DNA of 11,774 nucleotides from an uncultured Prevotella sp. (GTDB lineage Bacteria > Bacteroidota > Bacteroidia > Bacteroidales > Bacteroidaceae). This document shows, one piece after another, positions 1-6,348 of this stretch; positions within the stretch are counted from its first letter, which is position 1, and the number at the start of each line of letters is the position of its first letter. Below the pieces are notes generated by a model. The model made no database searches. It saw only the letters and a list, made by a program, of their open reading frames with translations, and had not been told where the DNA came from. Both the position numbers and the translations under genes were made by a program. The stretch is from assembly GCA_938018155.1 (NCBI GenBank), contig CALIIG010000023.1, positions 1-11,774 of the forward strand, read 5' to 3'.

Positions 1-2988
1 GCTTTCGAAGACGACGAGGCTCCATTGGGTCCTGTGCGCATTCAGACGCCCGAATGGTACGACATTATGCACACAGCCATGAAAACGGCATCGCGTGAAG
101 GCATTGAGATTGGCCTGTTTAACGGACCCGGTTGGAGCCAGGCGGGCGGACCATGGAACAAGAAAGAGCAGTCGATGCGCTACCTGGCGTCGCAGCATGC
201 CGTTGTAAGGGGCGGCCGGTTGCAGAATATTGTGTTTCCCCATCCGTCGAACTGGCTGCAGAATGTAAGGCTTCTGGCGTTCCGGCATAAGCGCGACGAC
301 GCACAAATTACGGCGCAAACCGACAACGTTACGGCGTTGGGTATCGACAATATAAGCTCGCTTTTCGACGGATCGCCCGCTACAACGGCCCAAATCGCAT
401 CGAAAACAGCCACCGTTTACATCACCACGGCCAAAGAAAACTTTCATCTTCGGTCGCTCCGTATTGAAATAGCGTCGCCCGTTAAGGGTTATGTCACCCT
501 CAGTGCCGAGCGCAACGGCACGTACGAAACAATTAAAACGCAGCCCCTTGACCGCACAAACATGATGATAGAAATAGGTTATTACGTGCTGGCACCGATA
601 GCAACGTCGCTGCCTGAAACCGTAAGCAACCGCTTCCGCCTGGATTTTCATGTGGACAAACCGTGCACGCTGCGCGAGATTACGCTCGCCGAGACACCCA
701 TCGTTGACCAGTTTCCCGACAAGATTCTGGGCAAAATGGTGCAGGTTCCGCTCCCCATGTGGACTGATTATAAATGGAAAACACCCGTCAATTACACAGG
801 AAACAACGTGGTTGCTGCCGCCGACGTGCTTGATTTATCCTCAAACCTGCATGGCGATACGCTTCATTTTACCTTTCCTGACGGCACATGGGAGGTAGTT
901 CGCACCTATATGGCTCCGACGATGATTACGAACGGCCCCACCCGTGACGCTTATGGGCGCGGACTTGAAGTGGACAGATGGAACCGCAATGCGCTGAAAA
1001 ACCATTACGACAGCTTTGTAGGCGACTTGATAAAACGTATTCCTCCCGAAGACCGCACAACGTGGAAGGTGATGGTTTGCGACAGTTACGAAAAGGCAAC
1101 GCAGAATTTTGGCGACGACTTTTTTGAATATTTCCGTTCACATTTCGGCTACGATCCTACGCCTTATCTGCTGGCTTACGACGGCATTGTGGTGGAAAGC
1201 TCCGAGAAAACCGACCGGTTTTTATGGGACTTAAGGCGCATGATAGCCGACCGTCTGGCTTACGACCACATAGGTGCACTACGCGATTTGGGCCACCGCG
1301 ACGGCTTATCGCTGTGGCTTGAAACCTATGGCCACTGGGGATTTCCCGGCGAATTTCTGCAATATGGGGGACAATCGGACGAGGTTGCGGGCGAGTTTTG
1401 GAGCGAAGGCTCATTGGGAGACATCGAAAACAGGGCGGCATCGTCGGTGGCTCACATCTATGGCAAGCCGCGTGTATCGTCTGAATCGTTTACGTGTGGC
1501 CCGCCAGAGTTCACCCGCAGCCCGAGAAACATGAAGCAACGAGGCGATAAATTCTTTACCGAAGGGGTTAATAACTCGTTGCTGCACGTTGTTATTTCGC
1601 AGCCCGAAGAGAATAAATTTCCCGGAATGAACTTTCCATGGGGGCAGGAATTTAACCGAAAGAACACGTGGTACAGCCATCTCGACCTCTTCACCACTTA
1701 CTTAAAACGCTGCAATTACATGCTTCAGCAGGGACGGTATGTGGCCGATGTGGCCTACTTTATAGGCGAAGATGCACCCGTTATGACAGGCATTACCGAG
1801 CCTTCACTGCCCCGGGGCTACCAGTTCGACTTTATAAATGCCGAAGTTATCGAAGGCAGGCTCACGGCTTCGGCCGACCATCTGTTGCACCTGCCGTATG
1901 GAAACCAGTACAAATTGCTCGTTCTGCCCCCGCTAAACAGTATGCGTCCAGCCATGATAAGGCGTATCAGGCAGCTGCTTTACGACGGTGCCGTGGTGCT
2001 CGGACCCAAGCCTTTGCATTCGCCAAGCCTGAAAGACTGGGGCGATGGCGACGCCGAGGTGCGCCGCATAGCCGACGAACTGTGGGGGCCGGGCCTGCCA
2101 TCGTGCGGCATGCGCCACGTAGGCAAGGGACTTTTATTTACGGGTTACAGCATTGATGAGGTGTTCAGGCTCACGGGTAACACCCCCGACGCCCTGTTTG
2201 CAGGTGCTGAAGACGTGAAGTTTGCGCACCTGACACGCGACGATATGGATGTTTTCTTCGTATCAAACCAAACTGAAAGGCAGGCCGATTTCGTTGCACA
2301 GCTCCGCATAACAGGCCGTCAGCCCGAGCTTTGGACGCCGATTGACGGGCGCGTTCGCGTGCTGCGCTCGTTCAGTCAGGACGCTAATATCACCTCCGTC
2401 CCGATGCGCCTGGCACCCAACGAAAGCGTTTTTCTCGTGTTTAAAGAGCCTGCCCACACCGGCACGGCGTCGTTAAGCATGGACGATAACTTTCCCGTGG
2501 CCGACACATTGCTCACTATCGACACCCCGTGGAGCCTGTCGTTGCAAACCATGTTTGGCGAAAAGAAGCGGCTTTCGTTGAAAAATCTGGTCAGCCTGAC
2601 GACGAGCACCGACCGCTTTGTGAAGTATTTTTCGGGTACGGCAACCTATAAAAACACCTTTAATATGCCGCAGCTGCAGGCAGGATACAGTTATTTGATT
2701 GACCTTTCGCAGGTTTACGAAATGGCCAAAGTGAAGATAAACGGCCACTATGCCGGCGGCGTTTGGACGCCTCCATACACCATTGACATTACGCCATACC
2801 TGAAAACGGGGCGCAACGAGGTTGAAATAACCGTGGTAAACAACTGGAAAAACCGCCTCGTTGGCGACTTGCAGTTGCCCGAAAACGAGCGCAAAACGTC
2901 GTTCGGACATCTGTCTTACGGGGCCGATTCGCCGTTACAGCCTACCGGGATAATAGGCAAGGTGAGCGTTAAAAGATTAAAAAAATAA
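1..2988 (+). CDS. GH106-type alpha-L-rhamnosidase, 5'-truncated by window edge
   Basis: The reading frame is open from base 1 to the TAA at 2986-2988, giving 995 visible residues. The true start and any signal peptide lie upstream; the first ATG-like codons inside the window are not starts. The N-terminal motif FNGPGWSQAGGPW (about residues 40-52) is typical of GH106 enzymes, which release terminal alpha-L-rhamnose from plant glycans by an inverting mechanism. The middle holds the family-like stretch ETYGHWGFPGEF from residue 441, GEFW with Glu465, and SSESF with Glu495. These glutamates are candidates for catalytic or calcium-binding roles, but I cannot assign them without an alignment. The C-terminus (about 895-955) reads as a galactose-binding-like beta-sandwich (KINGHYAGGVWTPPY, then TGRNEVEITVVNNWKNRL). 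Length fits the family's usual 1000-1150 residues. It lies 260 bp upstream of a second rhamnosidase in the same direction, so co-expression is likely. The protein is probably periplasmic or surface-bound. The family call is strong; substrate is inferred. Confidence 0.88.
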   Translation, partial: AFEDDEAPLGPVRIQTPEWYDIMHTAMKTASREGIEIGLFNGPGWSQAGGPWNKKEQSMRYLASQHAVVRGGRLQNIVFPHPSNWLQNVRLLAFRHKRDDAQITAQTDNVTALGIDNISSLFDGSPATTAQIASKTATVYITTAKENFHLRSLRIEIASPVKGYVTLSAERNGTYETIKTQPLDRTNMMIEIGYYVLAPIATSLPETVSNRFRLDFHVDKPCTLREITLAETPIVDQFPDKILGKMVQVPLPMWTDYKWKTPVNYTGNNVVAAADVLDLSSNLHGDTLHFTFPDGTWEVVRTYMAPTMITNGPTRDAYGRGLEVDRWNRNALKNHYDSFVGDLIKRIPPEDRTTWKVMVCDSYEKATQNFGDDFFEYFRSHFGYDPTPYLLAYDGIVVESSEKTDRFLWDLRRMIADRLAYDHIGALRDLGHRDGLSLWLETYGHWGFPGEFLQYGGQSDEVAGEFWSEGSLGDIENRAASSVAHIYGKPRVSSESFTCGPPEFTRSPRNMKQRGDKFFTEGVNNSLLHVVISQPEENKFPGMNFPWGQEFNRKNTWYSHLDLFTTYLKRCNYMLQQGRYVADVAYFIGEDAPVMTGITEPSLPRGYQFDFINAEVIEGRLTASADHLLHLPYGNQYKLLVLPPLNSMRPAMIRRIRQLLYDGAVVLGPKPLHSPSLKDWGDGDAEVRRIADELWGPGLPSCGMRHVGKGLLFTGYSIDEVFRLTGNTPDALFAGAEDVKFAHLTRDDMDVFFVSNQTERQADFVAQLRITGRQPELWTPIDGRVRVLRSFSQDANITSVPMRLAPNESVFLVFKEPAHTGTASLSMDDNFPVADTLLTIDTPWSLSLQTMFGEKKRLSLKNLVSLTTSTDRFVKYFSGTATYKNTFNMPQLQAGYSYLIDLSQVYEMAKVKINGHYAGGVWTPPYTIDITPYLKTGRNEVEITVVNNWKNRLVGDLQLPENERKTSFGHLSYGADSPLQPTGIIGKVSVKRLKK

Positions 2989-3002
2989 AGAATTAAGTTA
3001 AA

Positions 3003-3034
3003 GGTAAGAGAGTAAAAAAGTAAAAAGGTAAAAC
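3003..3034. repeat. GTAAAAAG-type octamer repeat tract after the GH106 gene
   Basis: Four 8-bp units in a row begin with GT (GTAAGAGA, GTAAAAAA, GTAAAAAG, GTAAAACT). A 23-bp stretch at 3011-3033 is identical to 11509-11531 at the other end of the window. The tract starts about 15 bp after the stop codon. Here only one orientation is present, so unlike the downstream copy it cannot form a hairpin by itself. Function is unknown. Confidence 0.75.
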
Positions 3035-3121
3035 TATGATGCGATAAAGGCAGACAGTTTATGCTGAAATGCTGATGCGATGATGAAATACCGGGGGAGA
3101 TTTTGTGCCGGAAAAGTGAGT

Positions 3122-3203
3122 GTCTGGCGGCCGTCAGCAGCACGTACGACGGCCGCCGGACCCGGTGTTTGACGGCCGTCAGCAACGTTGCCGACGGCCG
3201 TCA
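3122..3203. repeat. Four-copy palindromic repeat forming two hairpins upstream of GH78
   Basis: The 10-bp near-palindrome GACGGCCGTC occurs at 3126-3135 (GGCGGCCGTC), 3148-3157 (GACGGCCGCC), 3171-3180 and 3193-3202, at steps of 22, 23 and 22 bp. Copies 1 and 2 pair as one stem, 3122-3135 with 3148-3161 (14 bp with one G-U pair). Copies 3 and 4 pair as another, 3170-3180 with 3193-3203. Both loops are 12 nt. The second loop contains the perfect palindrome GCAACGTTGC (3182-3191). The array ends 45 bp before the GH78 start. It is far more GC-rich than the flanking AT-rich spacer. It could be an intergenic repeat family, an RNA structure protecting or attenuating the message, or a protein-binding site. 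Confidence 0.85.
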
Positions 3204-3248
3204 CACAATGAGCAATACGGCGAGAGGTTTTGGGAAAATAATTTAAAT

Positions 3249-5072
3249 ATGAAGACAAATAAGCGTAACAGGCTGATGATTAAAGTGCTATGCGCCATGC
3301 TGACAGCGTGCTTCAGCCTGCCGGCATCGGCACAGACGGCCGAAATGGCAGCCCCGCCGAACAACGGTGGCGTTACCGATCACTACTGTTTACCGCAGCG
3401 GGTGATGTGGATTTCAGACTCGACGGGCCGCTTTGTGCGCCATGCCGAACGACTTTTGCAGCCGTTTTCGGGACAGGTTTCGGTGGCCGACACGGCATAT
3501 ACCGTCATGCAGAGTACCGCAGCGCATAAGGCTGCCGTGCTCGTTGACTTTGGACGCGAACTGCACGGTGCCATCGAGGTGGCGTCGGCCATACGTCCGG
3601 AGCATGCGCCCGTAAGGTTAAGGGTGCGCCTTGGCGAGTCGGTGACCGAAGCTTTATCGCCCGATGGCGGGAAGCGTGGGGCGACAAACGACCACGCCAT
3701 GCGCGATTTCCTGCTGTCTGCACCATGGCTCGGCACCACGCAGACGGGCAACACGGGCTTCCGCTTTGCCTATATCGAGCTGCAAGACACGGCTGTCCGC
3801 TACAACCTGCGGGCGGTAAGGGCCATAGCGCGCTATCAGGACGCACCGTGGTTAGGCAAGTTTGTGAGCGACAACCAGCTGCTGAACAACATCTGGAACA
3901 CCGGTGCCTATACCGTTCAACAGTGTATGCAGCAGTATATCTGGGACGGAATTAAGCGCGACCGCCTCGTATGGATGGGCGATTTGCACCCTGAACTGAT
4001 GACCATACTGTCGGTTTTCGGACATAACGACGCCATAGAGCGGTCGCTGAACTTTGCCGAGGCCGATACACCGCTGCCGTCGTGGATGAACGGTATAAGC
4101 ACCTACTCGCTGTGGTGGCTGCTGTGTCAGCGCGACTTATACCTGTACAGGGGCGACCTTAATTATTTAAAGCAACGCCAGCCCTATATGAAAGAGCTGC
4201 TGCAGCTGGTGTGCAGCCGCATCGACAAGAAAGGAAACGAACACCTTGACGGCTTTCGTTTCCTCGACTGGCCGACGTTTGAGATGCCCGATGTGATAGC
4301 ATCAGGCCTGCACTCGCTGTGCTACATGGCTGTCAATGCCGGTGCCGGAATGGGCCGTGCACTCGGCGACGACGATATGGTGACGATGTGCAGGCAGGCC
4401 GCCGAAAGGCTTCGCCGCCGCCCGTTGCCCAACTATGGCAACAAAGAGGCAGCGGCATTACTTATTATTTCAGGTCTCAGCCGCGACACGAAAGACCGTG
4501 ATGTGCTGCTGAAAGGCGGGCCAAGGGGGTTCTCTACTTTCTATGGCTATTATATGTTAGAGGCTTTGGCCCGCGAGGGCAGGTTTGAAGAGGCTGTCGA
4601 CATCGTCAAAAAATACTGGGGAGGCATGCTGAATCTGGGAGCGACAACGTTCTGGGAGGAATTCGATTACGACGACCTCGCACGCGCTTCGCACATCGAC
4701 AGCATTGTGCCCGCGGGGCAGTTCGACATACATGCCGACCGCGGCACCAACTGTTACAAGGGTCTTCGTATGAGCCTTTGCCACGGATGGGCGGGCGGTG
4801 TAACCGCATGGCTCTCGCGATATGTGCTGGGCGTGATACCCACCGGGGCAGGCTGCCGCGCCGTTACCATCGAACCCCATCTGGCAGGATGCAACAAAGT
4901 GAGCGGCTCGTTTCCCACACCGTTCGGCACCATCACCGTAAACCACCGGCGTGCAGCCGACGGAACCATATACAGCAGGGTGCAGGCACCTGAAGAAATA
5001 AAGGTAACGCTGAAGGGGGCAGTGGCTGAAGGCGACATAAAGACAGACGGACAGACGGAAGAACAGGATTAG
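3249..5072 (+). CDS. GH78-type alpha-L-rhamnosidase, secreted
   Basis: This 607-residue protein should hydrolyse terminal alpha-L-rhamnosyl bonds outside the cytoplasm. I chose the ATG at 3249 because it gives a clean signal peptide: basic KTNKRNR, a hydrophobic core (residues 10-25), then ASA before Gln29. An in-frame extension back to 3120 would translate the repeat array and bury the signal. A beta-sandwich region (about 30-200) precedes the (alpha/alpha)6 barrel. The GH78 signature region reads WDGIKRDRLVWMGD, with Asp233, Asp238 and Asp245. Where well-studied members have a Glu general acid in RDERLGWTGD, this sequence appears to have Asp238. The later motif TTFWEEF provides Glu470 as the likely base. 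A small C-terminal beta domain follows (about 530-600). The length is short for GH78 (often 700-1000), as in other compact Bacteroidetes members. The tail (TDGQTEEQD) is acidic and low-complexity. No TAnnTTTG promoter is visible in the upstream gap, so transcription probably continues from the GH106 gene. Confidence 0.87.
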   Translation: MKTNKRNRLMIKVLCAMLTACFSLPASAQTAEMAAPPNNGGVTDHYCLPQRVMWISDSTGRFVRHAERLLQPFSGQVSVADTAYTVMQSTAAHKAAVLVDFGRELHGAIEVASAIRPEHAPVRLRVRLGESVTEALSPDGGKRGATNDHAMRDFLLSAPWLGTTQTGNTGFRFAYIELQDTAVRYNLRAVRAIARYQDAPWLGKFVSDNQLLNNIWNTGAYTVQQCMQQYIWDGIKRDRLVWMGDLHPELMTILSVFGHNDAIERSLNFAEADTPLPSWMNGISTYSLWWLLCQRDLYLYRGDLNYLKQRQPYMKELLQLVCSRIDKKGNEHLDGFRFLDWPTFEMPDVIASGLHSLCYMAVNAGAGMGRALGDDDMVTMCRQAAERLRRRPLPNYGNKEAAALLIISGLSRDTKDRDVLLKGGPRGFSTFYGYYMLEALAREGRFEEAVDIVKKYWGGMLNLGATTFWEEFDYDDLARASHIDSIVPAGQFDIHADRGTNCYKGLRMSLCHGWAGGVTAWLSRYVLGVIPTGAGCRAVTIEPHLAGCNKVSGSFPTPFGTITVNHRRAADGTIYSRVQAPEEIKVTLKGAVAEGDIKTDGQTEEQD

Positions 5073-5096
5073 ACAGAAAGACAAAATGAACCTGTT

Positions 5097-5163
5097 TTTC
5101 AGCTGATTTTGAATTAGAGGAAAGGCTGAAAGGATATATTTTAAGATGGGAACAGGCCTGTTC
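5097..5163. terminator. Weak hairpins after the GH78 gene
   Basis: A 7-bp stem (TTTCAGC 5097-5103 with GCTGAAA 5125-5131, 21-nt loop) is followed by an AT-rich stretch. A perfect 14-bp palindrome GAACAGGCCTGTTC lies at 5150-5163. Neither has a strong U-run, so a terminator role is only possible. The palindrome could instead be an operator. The rest of the 256-bp gap holds no gene. Confidence 0.3.
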
Positions 5164-5272
5164 GGATACTGTAATGGAAATAAGGGTGCAGGAAAGAGAG
5201 AGAAATGGCAGCGTGACGACAAAAAAAAGAAAACTTTTGCGCATCGTTTATTTCAGGTAAAAATTATATATT

Positions 5273-5280
5273 TATCTTTG
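5273..5280 (+). promoter_or_regulatory. Bacteroidetes -7 box for the DUF421 gene
   Basis: TATCTTTG matches the TAnnTTTG -7 consensus of the Bacteroidetes primary sigma factor. It lies 48 bp before the ATG at 5329, giving a leader of roughly 40 nt. No good TTG -33 element is seen at the usual distance; the region upstream is A/T-rich. Confidence 0.6.
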
Positions 5281-5328
5281 CATACAATTTAAAGCTCATC
5301 AGTTTTTCATCAGGAAAATTACACAATT

Positions 5329-6036
5329 ATGTATGCTGATTTACAAACGTACATCAATATTGCACTGAAATTAATTACGGGAATGCTCGGTATTCTGGTG
5401 TTTTTGCGCATAACCGGCAAGGCACAGATGGCCCAGTTAACGCCTCTCGACACGGTGAGTGCGTTCGTAATTGGTGCCCTTGTCGGTGGTGTTCTCTACA
5501 ATCCGGACATGTCTATGTGGCACATTCTGTTTGCATTGGCCGTATGGACTGCCTTTAACATGCTGGTTCGCTTTGCTATGCGGTCGGCCCGTCTGAGGCA
5601 TTTCATCAAGGGCGAAAGCTCATTCCTCGTGAAAAATGGTGCTATCAACTTCAAGGCTTTTAAGCGGAACAGTTTGGAAATGGAGCAATTCCGTATGCTG
5701 TTGCGTCAGAAAGGCATTTTCTCGATGTTTGATGTTGACAACGTTGTTTTTGAAACGAACGGTGCTGTAACGGTGCTTCCCACCGAAAGAACGGCCTATT
5801 CGATACTGTTTGTCAACAACGGAGAGATTGTTGAAAGCAGTCTTGCCAAGGCCCATTGCTCGAAAGAGCTGGTGCTTCGCAACATTGTACGCAACGGTTT
5901 CAAGGGTCCGCATGAGCTGTTCTGCATGGAGTGGACACCGCGCAGGGGTTTTTACTTCGTAACTTTTGACGGCGATGTGAAGTGCGATACGAAAGAAATT
6001 CTGGCTACTGAAATCGAAAACGAGGTTCAAACCTGA
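5329..6036 (+). CDS. DUF421 / YetF-like membrane protein
   Basis: The 235-residue protein has the DUF421 (YetF-type) layout. Hydrophobic segments lie at about 8-25, 38-56 and 61-80, followed by a soluble domain. The family motif is clear: FLRITGKAQMAQLTPLD (residues 25-41), then FVIGALVGG. The soluble part shows the expected features: a KNGAIN strand-turn, MLLRQKGIFSMFDVDNVVFETNGAVTVLP and a second half with VRNGF. Members are inner-membrane proteins of unknown biochemical role, known as YetF/YdfR/YdfS in Bacillus. The gene has its own promoter-like box and is flanked by a repeat-rich convergent terminator region, so it is probably transcribed alone. Codon use and base composition are less GC-rich than the rhamnosidase genes, which fits a housekeeping gene next to the polysaccharide locus. 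The TGA stop is at 6034-6036. The family call is confident; function is unknown. Confidence 0.9.
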   Translation: MYADLQTYINIALKLITGMLGILVFLRITGKAQMAQLTPLDTVSAFVIGALVGGVLYNPDMSMWHILFALAVWTAFNMLVRFAMRSARLRHFIKGESSFLVKNGAINFKAFKRNSLEMEQFRMLLRQKGIFSMFDVDNVVFETNGAVTVLPTERTAYSILFVNNGEIVESSLAKAHCSKELVLRNIVRNGFKGPHELFCMEWTPRRGFYFVTFDGDVKCDTKEILATEIENEVQT

Positions 6037-6044
6037 TGTAATCG

Positions 6045-6110
6045 GGGTGGTTCAAGCCCCTTGTCCGGGTGGCACAAGCTCCTTATTTGGGTGGTTCAAG
6101 CCCCCTAAGT
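6045..6110. repeat. Three 22-bp tandem repeats in the convergent intergenic region
   Basis: Units start at 6045, 6067 and 6089, exactly 22 bp apart. Each begins GGGTGG and has a core like TTCAAGCCCC (the middle copy reads CACAAGCTCC), followed by a variable 6-bp tail. The first unit starts 8 bp after the DUF421 stop. The third unit runs directly into the left arm of the inverted repeat at 6089-6131. No CRISPR-like spacers are present. Confidence 0.85.
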
Positions 6111-6192
6111 TAGGGGGTTGGGGGTCTGAACGTCTTCTCCTAAGACACAAATCGACAAATCTTTCTTTTTAGACATAAAGACAAAAAGCACA

Positions 6193-6221
6193 TATATTCT
6201 GTTCGAAACGGGCAGAATATA
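6193..6221. other. Hairpin inside the inverted-repeat element
   Basis: TATATTCTG (6193-6201) pairs perfectly with CAGAATATA (6213-6221) around an 11-nt loop containing TTCGAA. It has no U-run of its own on the plus strand. The motif AAAAAGCAC precedes it (6183-6191) and recurs at the start of the next hairpin, so the two may be related duplicated units. Confidence 0.55.
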
Positions 6222-6227
6222 AACATA

Positions 6228-6273
6228 AAAAGCACGCTATCCGTATGCAATCACATGCAGACAGCGTGCTTTT
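6228..6273. terminator. Bidirectional intrinsic terminator between convergent genes
   Basis: AAAAGCACGCT (6228-6238) pairs perfectly with AGCGTGCTTTT (6263-6273), an 11-bp stem with a 24-nt loop. A-tract and T-tract lie at opposite ends, so either transcript ends in a GC stem followed by U residues. It sits between the plus-strand DUF421 gene and the minus-strand FAD oxidoreductase gene, the expected place for a shared terminator. Confidence 0.8.
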
Positions 6274-6348
6274 CGGGTTTGATACAAGGAGGCATTGTTG
6301 CTTGTTCAGACTCCCGGCCCCCTAACTTAGGGGGCTTGTTCCCACCAA

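Larger units (their letters stand above)
6089..6346. repeat. 43-bp imperfect inverted repeat flanking hairpins
   Basis: The left arm 6089-6131 and the right arm 6304-6346 are reverse complements at 36 of 43 positions by my count. Each arm carries the 17-bp near-palindrome CCCCCTAAGTTAGGGGG (or its complement) and a conserved end GTCTGAAC. The 172 bp between the arms hold two hairpins, including the terminator. The right arm ends 2 bp before the stop codon of the FAD oxidoreductase gene. No transposase or target-site duplication is seen, so it resembles a small non-autonomous or REP-like intergenic element. Confidence 0.8.

Noticed and set aside
1668-2156. Open frame of 162 codons inside the GH106 gene
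   Set aside because: It is Arg/Ala-rich, has no domain-like pattern, and lies wholly within a well-supported gene in another frame.
3122-3203. CRISPR array
   Set aside because: Repeats are only 10 bp and the spacers partly match each other; the spacing is too short, and no cas genes are present. The same reasoning excludes 6045-6110.
3120-3248. Upstream in-frame extension of the GH78 reading frame
   Set aside because: It translates the palindromic repeat array into low-complexity Arg-rich sequence and buries a good signal peptide that starts at the ATG at 3249.
5150-5163. Perfect palindrome as the terminator of GH78
   Set aside because: The 14-bp palindrome would leave no loop and is not followed by a U-run, so I list it only as a weak structure.
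4557-5222. Minus-strand open frame of 221 codons opposite the end of GH78
   Set aside because: Most of it is the antisense of conserved GH78 sequence, and the remaining part over the gap is low-complexity hydrophobic translation with no promoter.
6089-6346. Insertion sequence with terminal inverted repeats
   Set aside because: The 172 bp between the arms cannot encode a transposase and no target duplication is visible, so only a small non-autonomous or REP-like element is supported.
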